DNA from: an uncultured Alphaproteobacteria bacterium
GTDB taxonomy: Bacteria; Pseudomonadota; Alphaproteobacteria; HIMB59
DNA length: 64,000 nucleotides
Reading direction: 5' to 3'
Assembly (NCBI GenBank): GCA_902599045.1
Contig: CACKEA010000004.1
Span: forward strand, 1-64,000
The notes below the pieces were generated by a model that was given only the letters and a program-made list of their open reading frames with translations, was not told where the DNA came from and ran no database searches. Position numbers and translations under genes: made by a program. How positions within the stretch are numbered: position 1 is the first letter of the stretch; every line of letters begins with the position of its first letter. Shown piece by piece: positions 17,746-27,599 of this stretch.

Positions 17746-19027
17746 AGCTGTAAAAAAAGAAACTATTAGCGAGAATAATCAGTCAATAAAATCTTCACTT
17801 GATTTTGATTTTGAATATTTAGAAAAAAAATTAAATAAGGATCACGTAGATATTCGTTTAATCTTAGATCAAGTAAAGAAGTTTCAAGTAGCAGTTCCCA
17901 CTTGGGGAGTTGGAACTGGTGGAACACGATTTGCTCGCTTTCCTGGAATAGGAGAACCTCAAAATATCTATGATAAAATTGAAGATTGTGCGGTAATCAA
18001 TGATTTGATCGGCTTTACAAATAAAGTGTCTCCCCATTTTCCGTGGGATAACGTAGATGATTTTTCTGAGTTAAAAGAATTTGCTGACGGATATGGCATA
18101 GGCTTTGATGTTGTAAACTCTAATACGTTTCAAGATCCAGCAGATGGAAAAGAGACCTTTAAATACGGCAGTTTAACTAACTCAAGTTCTCTAGTAAGAG
18201 ATAAAGCAATAGAGGTAAATACAAAATCCATTGAAAACGGTAAAGCCCTTGGATCTAAAGGGCTAACTGTATGGATTGGTGACGGAGGTAACTTCCCAGG
18301 ACAAATGAGTTTTTCAAAATCGTTGGAAAGATACATAGACTCCATGAAAAAAATTTATGCTTACCTTCCTGAAGATTGGACAGTTTTATTAGAACATAAA
18401 CCTTATGAGCCGGCTTTTTATTCTACTGTCATAAGTGATTGGGGCACTAGTTATATCTGTGCTAAAGAATTAGGAGATCAGGCGATGTGCTTAGTTGATT
18501 TAGGACACCACCTTCCTAATACTAATATCGAAATGATTGTTTCAAGATTAATTGATGTTAATAAATTGGGTGGGTTTCATTTTAATGATAGCAAATTTGG
18601 GGATGACGATTTAGATGCAGGGTCTATTAATCCCTATGAATTATTTTTAATCTTTAATGAACTAACTGCTGCTTCTCAAAATAATAAAATTAAAAATATC
18701 GCATACATGATCGATCAATCACATAATGTTACTGACCCTATTGAAAGTTTAATATTAAGTGCAAACGAAATAGTAAATTCATATGCAAAGTCATTGCTTG
18801 TCAACTACTCACTCTTAGATAAAGCCCAAGATAATAATGACGCCATAAAATCCATGCAAATTTTAAAAACAGCCTTTAACACAGATGTAAGTCCGATAGT
18901 TGCTATGGCGCGATATGAAAATGGTAACTCAATTGATCCAATTAGTACTTATCGTACACTTGATTATAAGAAGAAAAAATCACTCACAAGGAAAAATAAG
19001 AGCGGTTCCTCTTCAGGTATTGTATAA
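17738..19027 (+). CDS. rhaI: L-rhamnose catabolism isomerase
   Basis: Xylose-isomerase-like TIM barrel of the RhaI type (Pseudomonas/Rhizobium form), 429 residues, converting L-rhamnose to L-rhamnulose. Metal-ligand segments are LLEHKPYEPAF, MCLVDLGHH and GFHFNDSKFGDDD, with VPTWGVGTGGTRFARF near the N-terminus. The ATG at 17738 overlaps the ASRT gene. It ends the rightward operon, and the next gene is convergent 10 bp away. Confidence 0.9.
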   Translation: MFKAVKKETISENNQSIKSSLDFDFEYLEKKLNKDHVDIRLILDQVKKFQVAVPTWGVGTGGTRFARFPGIGEPQNIYDKIEDCAVINDLIGFTNKVSPHFPWDNVDDFSELKEFADGYGIGFDVVNSNTFQDPADGKETFKYGSLTNSSSLVRDKAIEVNTKSIENGKALGSKGLTVWIGDGGNFPGQMSFSKSLERYIDSMKKIYAYLPEDWTVLLEHKPYEPAFYSTVISDWGTSYICAKELGDQAMCLVDLGHHLPNTNIEMIVSRLIDVNKLGGFHFNDSKFGDDDLDAGSINPYELFLIFNELTAASQNNKIKNIAYMIDQSHNVTDPIESLILSANEIVNSYAKSLLVNYSLLDKAQDNNDAIKSMQILKTAFNTDVSPIVAMARYENGNSIDPISTYRTLDYKKKKSLTRKNKSGSSSGIV

Positions 19028-19037
19028 CTAGACTGAT

Positions 19038-20531
19038 TTATTTTAGATATTCATTGAGAGTATTTTCTACACCCTGTTCATAGATCATTTTTAGCCACTT
19101 AGAAAAGTGATTTCTAAATCCTTCATCTTCAGAGGTATTTCCATAAATATCCTTTTGCTCCAGCCATTTTAAGGGATTTTCTCTAGATTTTTTTGCACAG
19201 GCATTTAATTTTTCCCAATAAGGATCATTAGGCTCAATAACAGAACCATCTTCACGAGTCCCTTCACACATTCGCGCCCACAAAGCTTCTGCCAGAGAAA
19301 GTCCGATAATCAAAGTGCCATTTTTAATTCCATCTTTTATAGATGGAACTATAAAACCCGAATGACGCGATGATCCGTCAAATGCTACTCTTCTAATTGT
19401 ATCTTGTATTGATGGATTAGAAAATCTGTTAGCAATAAGTTTGAAGTATTCTAACGGAGTATAGCCTGGGACTGGTTTTATATGAGGTATGATTTCATCT
19501 TTTTCTACTTTTCCCAATAAATCGCTTATATTTTTGTTTCTCATTGCATCCTTTACAGTTTCAATATTTAAAAGTTCAGCTACATTGGCTAGGATTTGGT
19601 GACCTCCATTAAGAATTCGAATTTTTTGATCCTCATAACCATGAACATTATCTGAGAATTGAACTCCAACTATCTCCCAAGGAGGACGCCCTCTACAAAA
19701 TTTATCTTCAATCACCCATTGACGAAAATCCTCATGTGAAACAGGAACATGATCTTCAATGCCCAAGTTCTTAACAATATTTATTTCAACTTCCCCAGTG
19801 CGTGGAACAATACAATCAACCATAGCATTTGGAAAAGTACAATTTTTATTAATCCACTCAGATAATTCTAAATCTTGTTCCCGAGCTATCCCTATTACAG
19901 CTTGTTTTAGTTTATTGCCGTTTTGAATTAAGTTATCGCAGCTCAAGCCAGTAAATGGTCCAACATCATTTTTCTTTCTATTCCTCAATGCCGAGACAAT
20001 TACCCCAAATACTGTTTTTGGAGCATCAGGATTATTAATATCATTTAATATATCAGGGTTTTTAATATCACACTCACCGTTTTCATCTAAAAAATATCCT
20101 CCCTCAGTTACAGTTAATGAAACAATTTTAATTTTTTCGTCTGACATAGCATTTATTAATTGATGATTATTTTTTTCAACTGGTACATATCCAATCATTG
20201 GTCCAACAATTTCACAGGACTGATTTCCTTCAGGGTCTAGTTCAATGAGAGTCGTAAGGTAATCTTGAACTTGAAGCCTCTCTCTCATATTTACATCATA
20301 TTCTGTGATGCCAGACCCAACAATGGCCCAATCTTTTGCTAAATCTTTTTGCATAAGTCGATGCAAGTACCAAGAAAGATGAGCTCTGTGAAAATTTCCA
20401 ACTCCAATATGTAAAATACCAGCAGTTAAATTTGATCGAATATAATTCGGTTTCAAAATTGGTTTTTGAATTGCTTCAAGGTTACTTTCATTTAAAAGCA
20501 GTAACTGATTATCTAAGGACGCAGAGTTCAA
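19038..20531 (-). CDS. Mannitol dehydrogenase family polyol dehydrogenase
   Basis: Long-chain NAD-dependent dehydrogenase of the mannitol 2-dehydrogenase/fructuronate reductase family, 497 residues. The nucleotide site is ILHIGVGNFHRAHLSWYL near residue 40, followed by VGSGITEYD. The C-terminal half has NGGHQILAN and SSRHSGFIVPS, where the Lys/Asn/His catalytic set of the family is expected. The size suits mannitol-type enzymes (MtlK, mannitol to fructose). Clustering with polyol transport genes supports a sugar-alcohol substrate. It is 2 bp downstream of the GMC gene. Confidence 0.85.
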   Translation of the reverse strand: MNSASLDNQLLLLNESNLEAIQKPILKPNYIRSNLTAGILHIGVGNFHRAHLSWYLHRLMQKDLAKDWAIVGSGITEYDVNMRERLQVQDYLTTLIELDPEGNQSCEIVGPMIGYVPVEKNNHQLINAMSDEKIKIVSLTVTEGGYFLDENGECDIKNPDILNDINNPDAPKTVFGVIVSALRNRKKNDVGPFTGLSCDNLIQNGNKLKQAVIGIAREQDLELSEWINKNCTFPNAMVDCIVPRTGEVEINIVKNLGIEDHVPVSHEDFRQWVIEDKFCRGRPPWEIVGVQFSDNVHGYEDQKIRILNGGHQILANVAELLNIETVKDAMRNKNISDLLGKVEKDEIIPHIKPVPGYTPLEYFKLIANRFSNPSIQDTIRRVAFDGSSRHSGFIVPSIKDGIKNGTLIIGLSLAEALWARMCEGTREDGSVIEPNDPYWEKLNACAKKSRENPLKWLEQKDIYGNTSEDEGFRNHFSKWLKMIYEQGVENTLNEYLK

Positions 20532-20533
20532 GG

Positions 20534-22132
20534 CTAATTTTCTAGCATAATATCAGTAGCTTTATCAGCTATTGCCATCGCAGGTGCGTTTGTATTAGCT
20601 GCAACAATATTCGGCATCATAGACACATCAAAAACTCTCAAATTTTCAATACCTTTAACTTGAAGCTTTGAGTTTAAAACGGCCATATCATCACTATCTT
20701 TTCCCATCTTGCAAGTTCCAACAGGGTGCCAATTAGTTTTGACCATCTTTTTACAATAATTTGTCAGCGATTGATCATCATTGACATTTTTACCAGGAAG
20801 TATTTCTTCTAAGATTATATCCGATAAGGGTTTTGTATTAATAACTTTTCTTGCAAGCTTAAGACTGGAAATAAATGTTTCAATATCGTCATCATTGCTT
20901 AAAAAATTAGGGTTTATGTTTGGAAGATCTAAAGGATTAGAGGAGTTTAATGTTACTTCTCCTCTGGACTTCGGATTCATAATGCATGGAGTTAAAGTAA
21001 CACCATGATCGGGTTTAATTCCTTTTGTGTCTCTATCTGTATACATAATTTGTACACAGTATAATTTTACTTTTGGTTCATTTTGATTTTTTAAATCATC
21101 AGGGTTCAAAAATGAGCAACAATCAACACCGTTTGATGTCACTGGCCCTGACTTAAACAACAAATATTGAATTCCATTTCTGATCATTCTTAATCCTTTA
21201 TTTTGTCTAAAATATCCATACCCCTTTTTTGCTCTTGAAATAAAAGGAACCTCATGATGATCTTGAAGGTTTTTGCCAACACCCTCTAATTTTTCTTTGA
21301 TTTCTATTCCAAACTTTTTGAGTTGAGTTTCTTCACCAATGCCTGAATGCATCAATATTTTTGGTGAAACCAAAGATCCAGCAGTTAGAATAATTTCTTT
21401 TCCATAATATTTATCAACTCTCTTTTTGGATATTACCTCTACCCCAGTCGCTTTTTTATTTTCTATAATAACTCTTGTAACAATAGTATTTAATTTTATT
21501 TGTAAATTTTTATTATTTGATAAAGGTTTTAGAAGAGTAGACACCGTATCACTTCTCTTTCCATCACCGATAGTGTATTGCATTAAACCCACTCCGTACT
21601 GTTCGCCATCATTGAAATCTCTATTATAAGGCAATCCTAAATTTTGCATTGACTTAATATACAAATCCGAACCTTTGGCTACATATCCTGGGTCAGAAAC
21701 TTTAATTGCTCCATCAGATCCATGAAAACCACCTGATAATCTTTGATTATTTTCCAATCTTTTATAACTTTCTAATAATGATTGCCAACCCCATCTATCA
21801 TCACCTGTCTCTTCTACCCACTTTTGATAATCAGATGGCTTACCTCTCATATAAACCATTCCATTTACAGAGGAACCCCCACCAAGAACTTTTGCTTGTG
21901 CAATATCATGTTGACGATTATTAAGTTGAGGTTGAACAATAGACTTATAGAATTTTAAATAAGGACTTCCATCTAACATTGGTATCCATCCAGCAGGCAT
22001 TGATAATAAAGGATTATTATTATTCCCACCTTCTTCTATTAGAAGAACAGAATGACCATTTTCAACTAATTTTGTTGCAGTAATAGAACCTGAAGTTCCA
22101 CCGCCAACGATTATGAAATCAAAAGTTTTCAT
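20534..22132 (-). CDS. GMC-family FAD oxidoreductase
   Basis: Glucose-methanol-choline oxidoreductase, 532 residues, oxidising an alcohol with FAD. The FAD-binding motif is FIIVGGGTSGSITATKL (5-21), the GMC signature GGGSSVNGMVYMRG is near residue 84, and the catalytic pair appears in NWHPVGTCKMG and in VAANTNAPAMAIADK. It resembles choline or alcohol dehydrogenases of the BetA branch. Context (polyol dehydrogenases on both sides) suggests a polyol or sugar alcohol rather than choline. It is divergent from the SDR gene with only 43 bp between. Confidence 0.87.
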   Translation of the reverse strand: MKTFDFIIVGGGTSGSITATKLVENGHSVLLIEEGGNNNNPLLSMPAGWIPMLDGSPYLKFYKSIVQPQLNNRQHDIAQAKVLGGGSSVNGMVYMRGKPSDYQKWVEETGDDRWGWQSLLESYKRLENNQRLSGGFHGSDGAIKVSDPGYVAKGSDLYIKSMQNLGLPYNRDFNDGEQYGVGLMQYTIGDGKRSDTVSTLLKPLSNNKNLQIKLNTIVTRVIIENKKATGVEVISKKRVDKYYGKEIILTAGSLVSPKILMHSGIGEETQLKKFGIEIKEKLEGVGKNLQDHHEVPFISRAKKGYGYFRQNKGLRMIRNGIQYLLFKSGPVTSNGVDCCSFLNPDDLKNQNEPKVKLYCVQIMYTDRDTKGIKPDHGVTLTPCIMNPKSRGEVTLNSSNPLDLPNINPNFLSNDDDIETFISSLKLARKVINTKPLSDIILEEILPGKNVNDDQSLTNYCKKMVKTNWHPVGTCKMGKDSDDMAVLNSKLQVKGIENLRVFDVSMMPNIVAANTNAPAMAIADKATDIMLEN

Positions 22133-22175
22133 GTATTATGTTAAATATTATATTAATTTTAATTCTGGGGGGTAA

Positions 22176-22940
22176 ATGTTTTTAGATAAATTCAAATTAG
22201 ATGGCAAAATTGCCCATATCACTGGTGGTGCAAAAGGGATAGGCCTATCCATTGCCCATGCTCTTGGTGAGGCTGGTGCAAAATTAGTTTTAATTGATAG
22301 AGAAGATAAAAATGGTGGAATAGAAGAACTAAAAAAATCTAATTATGATGTTTCTTTTTACGAGGGTAACTTGCTTGACCGCTCTGTACCACAGAAAACT
22401 ATAGATTTTACTTTGGAAAGACATGGAAGAGTCGATATTCTTGTTAATAATGCTGGTGTCGCTCAACACGGGGATACGGATGAATTTAACGATGAAATGT
22501 TAGATAAAATTATGGATATTAATTTAGATGTAGTTTTTCGTATGTGTCGATCGGCAATTCCACCGATGAAAAAACAAGGTGAGGGAGTTATTTTAAATAT
22601 TGGATCAATGTCAGGAATAGTTTCTAATATACCTCAACCACAAGTGGCCTATAATGCATCCAAAGCTGCGGTCCATATGATGACCAAAAGCTTAGCAAGT
22701 GATTATGCCAATCAAAATATTCGAGTGAATGCTATTGCCCCGGGTTATGTGAAAACGGATATTACAAATTTACCAAAAAAATATGAGCATTGGTACTCCA
22801 CCTGGGATAAACAAACACCTATGCAACGGATGGCAGAACCTCATGAAATTGCGTCTGCTGCACTCTTTTTATGTAGTCCTGCATCAAGCTACGTTACTGG
22901 TGAGGTACTAGTAGTTGATGGGGGATACACTACAAGATAG
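22176..22940 (+). CDS. Short-chain dehydrogenase, twin copy A
   Basis: Classical SDR, 254 residues, with GGAKGIGLSIA at about 17-27, NNAGVAQ, the catalytic YNASK and C-terminal VVDGGYTTR. A strong ribosome site (GGGGGG) precedes the ATG. It is a close paralogue of the SDR at 27600-28364, sharing long identical blocks including SLASDYANQNIRVNAIAPGY. The family includes polyol and sugar dehydrogenases. It lies between divergent polyol genes and probably oxidises a sugar alcohol or its keto product. Confidence 0.86.
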   Translation: MFLDKFKLDGKIAHITGGAKGIGLSIAHALGEAGAKLVLIDREDKNGGIEELKKSNYDVSFYEGNLLDRSVPQKTIDFTLERHGRVDILVNNAGVAQHGDTDEFNDEMLDKIMDINLDVVFRMCRSAIPPMKKQGEGVILNIGSMSGIVSNIPQPQVAYNASKAAVHMMTKSLASDYANQNIRVNAIAPGYVKTDITNLPKKYEHWYSTWDKQTPMQRMAEPHEIASAALFLCSPASSYVTGEVLVVDGGYTTR

Positions 22941-22976
22941 TTTCTTCTTTATACTCAGGTATTATTTAAAGCTATA

Positions 22977-24020
22977 TTAATTTCCTTCATCTACTTTAAT
23001 TTGAAGTTTGACATCTGTTGGTCTGTGCTCCGCCGCTCTTTCAAAAGCCTCAACGCTCTCTTCAAATTTAAATGTATGAGTGATCATTGGTTTTACATCA
23101 ATTTTTCCACTTCCTAATAGTCTAATCGAAGGTTCATATTGATGTGAGTATCTATGAACAGTTTGATATTCTAAACCCTTAGCAAACAAAATGGCCCAAT
23201 TCATTGGCACTGGTTCTGCATTATTACCAATGAGCACGACATGAGCTCCAGGTGAACAACATGAAAAAATTGACTCGTAAGCTTTGACTGCACCACTGCA
23301 CTCAAAAAAACGATCAACTCCCCAACCACCAGTATCATCCATAATTCTCTCAGATAAATTTTCAGTAGTTAAATTAACAGGAATCAAGTCTGGATAGTGA
23401 TCGCACATCTTTAATTTATCACCTAATACATCAGCAATATAGACTTTTGAACATCCTCCAGCTAATGCTGCCAAACCTGTAACAAGACCAATTGGACCAC
23501 AGCCCATAACTAAACCAATTTGCCCTGGTTTAATTTTAGCTTTAGTGACACCCTGCATACCCACCGCAAGAGGTTCCACCATCGCTCCCTCAGCATAAGA
23601 TAAATTATCGGGTATTTTAAAAACCATATCCCCAGGAAAAACAATTTCAGGCGCAAGACAGCCGTGTATCGGGGGAGTAGCCCAAAATTTAACTTTTTGG
23701 TCATAGTTATACATACCCAATTTATATTCTTTTGATTTTTTACTAACGACCTGTGGTTCAATACAAACCCTGTCACCTACTTTTAAAATTTTTTCGTTAT
23801 TACCAACAGCAATTACAGTACCAGACCCTTCATGGCCCAAAACCATTGGGGCATTAACATGCCATTGACCAATTTTACCATGCTCATAATAATGAATATC
23901 AGATCCACAGATGCCCACAGTATGCATTTTAATTTTAACATCATCAGGCCCTACCTCTGTTGGCAATTCAATGTCACGCAATTTTAATTCCAATTGCTTT
24001 TCTAAGACTAATGCTTTCAT
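22977..24020 (-). CDS. Zinc-type polyol (L-iditol/xylitol) dehydrogenase
   Basis: Medium-chain zinc alcohol dehydrogenase, 347 residues, similar to sorbitol/xylitol dehydrogenases. It shows the catalytic-site segment [14 protein letters not shown], the GHEGSGTV motif, the Rossmann [18 protein letters not shown] and a conserved IEPQV. It would oxidise a polyol to a ketose with NAD. It ends the transporter operon, 6 bp after the small membrane protein gene, so it is made together with the importer and probably acts on the imported substrate. Confidence 0.88.
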   Translation of the reverse strand: MKALVLEKQLELKLRDIELPTEVGPDDVKIKMHTVGICGSDIHYYEHGKIGQWHVNAPMVLGHEGSGTVIAVGNNEKILKVGDRVCIEPQVVSKKSKEYKLGMYNYDQKVKFWATPPIHGCLAPEIVFPGDMVFKIPDNLSYAEGAMVEPLAVGMQGVTKAKIKPGQIGLVMGCGPIGLVTGLAALAGGCSKVYIADVLGDKLKMCDHYPDLIPVNLTTENLSERIMDDTGGWGVDRFFECSGAVKAYESIFSCCSPGAHVVLIGNNAEPVPMNWAILFAKGLEYQTVHRYSHQYEPSIRLLGSGKIDVKPMITHTFKFEESVEAFERAAEHRPTDVKLQIKVDEGN

Positions 24021-24026
24021 GTTATA

Positions 24027-24206
24027 TTATCCTTTCCAAATAACAAAAATTATCCACAATAGACCTATTCCTATTGCAAAATTTAATGATACGAAGCTTT
24101 CCAGAAATCTCATCCAGAATAACTGTAATGCAACGTAACTTATTACTCCAATAAATAGCCTATCAAACCAATTAGTATTTAATGGAATAAAACCTCTTTT
24201 TTTCAT
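24027..24206 (-). CDS. 59-residue membrane protein in the polyol ABC operon
   Basis: Start ATG at 24206 is 1 bp after the permease stop, and stop TAA is at 24027-24029. The product has two hydrophobic segments (about 15-31 and 39-57), separated by MRFLES, and ends in WKG. I do not recognise it. Tight spacing on both sides argues that it is real. Small membrane proteins of the DUF2160 type accompany some glycerol/polyol ABC transporters, which makes a role in transporter assembly possible. Confidence 0.65.
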   Translation of the reverse strand: MKKRGFIPLNTNWFDRLFIGVISYVALQLFWMRFLESFVSLNFAIGIGLLWIIFVIWKG

Positions 24207-24207
24207 A

Positions 24208-25062
24208 TTAACCTTTTACTGCCCCAAATGTTAATCCTGCTACTATATGTTTTTGAACCGCAAATAAAAATAATAATGCAGGTAACATTGACACTAATGC
24301 TACTGCAGCCATAGTTCCCCAGTTAGTTCCAGTGGTGGTAACAAACTCTGATAAACCAGTAGGAATAGTTCTTGCATAAACACTTGTTAAAGTTGATGCT
24401 AATAAATACTCATTCCAAGCAAAAAGAAAACTAAGTAAAGATGTAACTGCTATACCTGGAGCTGCTAATGGTATTATTAGTTTTCTAAAAATTGTAAATA
24501 AATTAGCGCCATCAACTATCATTGCTTCATCTAATTCTTTTGGTATACCATCGATTATCCCTTTTAAAAGCCATATAGCAAAAGGTAAGTTAAAAACACA
24601 GTACAATAAAATTAATCCAATTTTTGTATCAAATAAAGTAAAGTCTCCAAATTTAAAAACGGTCGAAAATAATAAAAATAATGGTAATAAAAAAGCTGCA
24701 GGAGGCGCCATTCTATTAGTCATTGTCCAAAAAAATATACTTTCGGATCCAGGCAATTTAAATCGTGAGAGAGCATAGGTAGCCATTAGTGCTAGTATTG
24801 TAACTAATGCTGCATTTGAAGTGGCAACAATAATAGAATTGAAAAGATAGTCAGCATAAATCCCATCAAGAAATGGTTTCGTAAAGTTTTTCCAGTGAAC
24901 CTTCTGAAAAAATGTGGGGCTTAAATCAGGTTTTCCAAATAATTCTACGGGTGTTCTTGTAGATACTAAAACCATCCAGTAAATAGGAAATAAAGTGATG
25001 ATGGTGAGTATACTCCAAAGAAAAGTTGTTCCAATTTTAGAAAAAGTTTTTTTACTCTTCAT
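24208..25062 (-). CDS. Polyol ABC transporter permease (MalG type)
   Basis: CUT1 inner-membrane permease, 284 residues from the ATG at 25062. That start overlaps the previous stop by 11 bp and has a ribosome site (AAGGGG); an upstream in-frame ATG at 25110 would overlap by 59 bp. The helices include [20 protein letters not shown], and the EAA loop reads [17 protein letters not shown]. The substrate is inferred to be a sugar alcohol from the dehydrogenases downstream. Confidence 0.87.
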   Translation of the reverse strand: MKSKKTFSKIGTTFLWSILTIITLFPIYWMVLVSTRTPVELFGKPDLSPTFFQKVHWKNFTKPFLDGIYADYLFNSIIVATSNAALVTILALMATYALSRFKLPGSESIFFWTMTNRMAPPAAFLLPLFLLFSTVFKFGDFTLFDTKIGLILLYCVFNLPFAIWLLKGIIDGIPKELDEAMIVDGANLFTIFRKLIIPLAAPGIAVTSLLSFLFAWNEYLLASTLTSVYARTIPTGLSEFVTTTGTNWGTMAAVALVSMLPALLFLFAVQKHIVAGLTFGAVKG

Positions 25063-25933
25063 TTTTTCCCCTTGCGACCATGACACTGTATAAAACCCAA
25101 CAAATAACAATTGTGATATACAAATATAAAATAGACATTGCAGAACCTAATCCATAATACCTTTTTTCAAACACTTCTTTCCAAATGTGAATACCTGTAA
25201 AGCGTGTTGCATATCCAGGACCACCACCTGTTAGCATCCAGACCTCATCAACAATCTTTAATGAGTCCATTAATCTTATAAAAATAACGACAATTAAAAC
25301 AGGAACCATCATAGGAATGGTTATATATGTAAAAATTTGAAAATTATTCGCCCCGTCTATTTTTGCAGATTCATACGGGTCCTGGGGCAGTGCACTTAAA
25401 CCTGCAAGCAATGTTAAAGTTACAAATGGTGTCCAGTGCCATACATCCATTATTACTATCATCCAAAATGCTTGATCAGCATTCAATCCGTAATTTAAGG
25501 TATAACCAAAATAATCTTTTAAAATATGAGGTAGTGGTCCCAATCCTTGCACTGTAAATAATTTAAAAATTGATCCAACGACAATAGGGGCGATAACTAA
25601 AGGGAGTGTATGAACACTTCTAAAAAATGATTTTAAAGGAAATGAACTTAATAAAGAGAGGGCAAGTACAAACCCAAGACTAAGTTCTATGGTCAATGTG
25701 ACCACTGAAAATTTAATTGAACGCCATATTGACTCTAGAAATACTTCATCAAATATAAGTCTCCTATAATTTGAAGCGAAGCCTTCAAATTGAAGAGAGG
25801 GGTCAACGGCGAGAGGGTTCCATTGAAAAAAACCAACATATAAGACATAGATGAATGGAAGTAAGCCTGCTAGACCCAAAATCAATATTGTTGGAGATAA
25901 AAGTAGCCAGCCGGTTTTATTTTTAGAAAGCAT
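25052..25933 (-). CDS. Polyol ABC transporter permease (MalF type)
   Basis: CUT1 permease, 293 residues, with six helices starting at [19 protein letters not shown], and the EAA loop [17 protein letters not shown]. The motif [10 protein letters not shown] near the C-terminal side is typical of MalF-type sugar permeases. A strong hairpin lies between it and the upstream binding-protein gene. Confidence 0.88.
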   Translation of the reverse strand: MLSKNKTGWLLLSPTILILGLAGLLPFIYVLYVGFFQWNPLAVDPSLQFEGFASNYRRLIFDEVFLESIWRSIKFSVVTLTIELSLGFVLALSLLSSFPLKSFFRSVHTLPLVIAPIVVGSIFKLFTVQGLGPLPHILKDYFGYTLNYGLNADQAFWMIVIMDVWHWTPFVTLTLLAGLSALPQDPYESAKIDGANNFQIFTYITIPMMVPVLIVVIFIRLMDSLKIVDEVWMLTGGGPGYATRFTGIHIWKEVFEKRYYGLGSAMSILYLYITIVICWVLYSVMVARGKNEE

Positions 25934-25942
25934 TAAAAGTAA

Positions 25943-25966
25943 AAGGGAGGCGTTAGCGCCTCCCTT
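25943..25966 (-). terminator. Strong hairpin after the polyol binding-protein gene
   Basis: Perfect 10-bp stem AAGGGAGGCG / CGCCTCCCTT with a TTAG loop, in the 46-bp gap between the binding protein and permease genes. Reading leftward it is followed by a short T-rich stretch (TTTTAC). It is much more GC-rich than the surroundings and is likely a leaky terminator or stabiliser. Confidence 0.75.
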
Positions 25967-25979
25967 AAAAAAGTATTGA

Positions 25980-27404
25980 TTAGTTTTGGTAACCGAGGTC
26001 AGCCATTACTGTGTCTAAAGCTTGACACGCACCATCAAGAGCTTCCTCAGGAGTCATTTCACCTGCTAAAGCACTGTAAATGAATGGGTCAATAGCACCT
26101 CTTCCCGCTCCATGAAATGGGAACGGAGGAGCACCAGCGTATAAAAAGCCAGTATCTCTCATAAGAGTAAAGTAACCATCTGCTTGCTCGTCAACAGCCA
26201 TAACTTTAGGGTCGGCATATGTATCTTTGTGTGTGATACGTCCGCCAGCAATAGCCCAATCAGCTTGGTGCTCATTTAAAGCAACATACTGCAACCAAAG
26301 CATAGTTGCCTCTTTGTTCTTAGATGAGTGAGGAATACCATAGGCACCTCCATCATAGTAACCAATGTAACCATTGCCTGATGCAGCTTGTGTCATAACA
26401 CCGGGTGCAGTAGGAGGTAACATCACACCAACATTTCCAACAACAGCTGATTTTTCAGCATCAGTTGCAATCCATGCAGCATTTTCACCATATACCCATC
26501 CCTGTGCAGCTCTTCCTGCAGCAAAAGATGATCCAACTTCACTCCAAGTACTCTGAAGAGCCTCGGGTGGCGCAAATGGTAATAATTGTGTCCAGAAGTT
26601 AAGAGCAGCTTTAGCTCTTCCACCGTTTAACTGTCCACCATTTTCAACACATGATTGATAAGAGTCCATATTTACACCCCAGTTATATAAACCAAAAGAA
26701 GGTGCGATTGACTCTAAGAACTCATAAGTTGACGCTGGGTGACCAGTGTGTCCTTGGACGGTTGTTCCCCAACACTCCATACCTTCTGCAGCACAGAAGT
26801 GAGTAAAGAACTCAGCATTGTCTCTGTATTGATCAAAAGATGTGGCTGGAGTTAAGCCATAACCATATTGTGCTCTAAATTGAGCTTTGGCATCAGCTCT
26901 CTCAAAAAGATCTTTTCTGTATAAGTATACTTTAATGAATGCTTCCATTGGCACACCAAATACATCACCTGATCCATCTTTGAAGTAATCGATGAAGGTT
27001 GTAAAGTCATCTAGACTTACACCAGGTGCTTGAAGATCAGGATTGTTAGCTAAACCTTCAGTAATATTAACTAAGAAGTCTCTATTTAAGTAGTCATAGA
27101 CAATGTCTTGTTCAATATAAACAAAGTCATAGATACCTGAGTTAGCTTCCATATCCTTAATTGCTTTATCATACATCTGATCCCATGATGTATTTTCTAA
27201 TTGGACTTTGATGCCAGTAAGCTTTTCAAATTCTTTTGCTAAAACTTCACCAGCAAATTGTCCTGGAGGTGTATTTTCAGCTACACCTTGCAGTACCGTG
27301 CCTTTGTATGGAGCACCAGCTTCTTTAAACCAATCAGCATGACCACCAGCCATTGCTGAAAAGGAGAAGATGGATGCCACTAAGGCAAATAGTATTTTTC
27401 TCAT
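25980..27404 (-). CDS. Polyol/sugar ABC transporter periplasmic binding protein
   Basis: Family 1 extracellular solute-binding protein, 474 residues, with a signal peptide (MRKILFALVASIFSFSAMA, cleavage about 19). Typical family features are EVLAKEFEKLTGIKVQLENT and the DFVYIEQDIVYDYL hinge region. Several Cys in the mature part (CAAEGMECWG, SYQSCVENGG) suggest disulfides. It is first in the operon with two permeases, the small membrane protein and the zinc dehydrogenase. It lacks an ATPase in the same transcript; the likely one is at 28406-29488. Confidence 0.88.
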   Translation of the reverse strand: MRKILFALVASIFSFSAMAGGHADWFKEAGAPYKGTVLQGVAENTPPGQFAGEVLAKEFEKLTGIKVQLENTSWDQMYDKAIKDMEANSGIYDFVYIEQDIVYDYLNRDFLVNITEGLANNPDLQAPGVSLDDFTTFIDYFKDGSGDVFGVPMEAFIKVYLYRKDLFERADAKAQFRAQYGYGLTPATSFDQYRDNAEFFTHFCAAEGMECWGTTVQGHTGHPASTYEFLESIAPSFGLYNWGVNMDSYQSCVENGGQLNGGRAKAALNFWTQLLPFAPPEALQSTWSEVGSSFAAGRAAQGWVYGENAAWIATDAEKSAVVGNVGVMLPPTAPGVMTQAASGNGYIGYYDGGAYGIPHSSKNKEATMLWLQYVALNEHQADWAIAGGRITHKDTYADPKVMAVDEQADGYFTLMRDTGFLYAGAPPFPFHGAGRGAIDPFIYSALAGEMTPEEALDGACQALDTVMADLGYQN

Positions 27405-27499
27405 ATTATTTCCTCCTATAAGAATGTTTTAATTTTGAAATTAGATAGAACTAATTACAAGATGTAAAAACGACCTAATTATATTACAAATGGTCACAA

Positions 27500-27523
27500 T
27501 GTAAACATTATGCAATATTTACA
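27500..27523. promoter_or_regulatory. Inverted repeat upstream of the binding-protein gene
   Basis: The arms TGTAAA and TTTACA flank a 12-nt spacer in the divergent gap between the binding protein (27404) and the SDR (27600). This is a plausible operator position; the regulator is unknown. Confidence 0.3.
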
Positions 27524-27599
27524 ATGCAAGATATGCAGAGTATATTCATCAATATTTAATTATTCTTACTAATGTGATAAAAATATGAACATAAATTAA

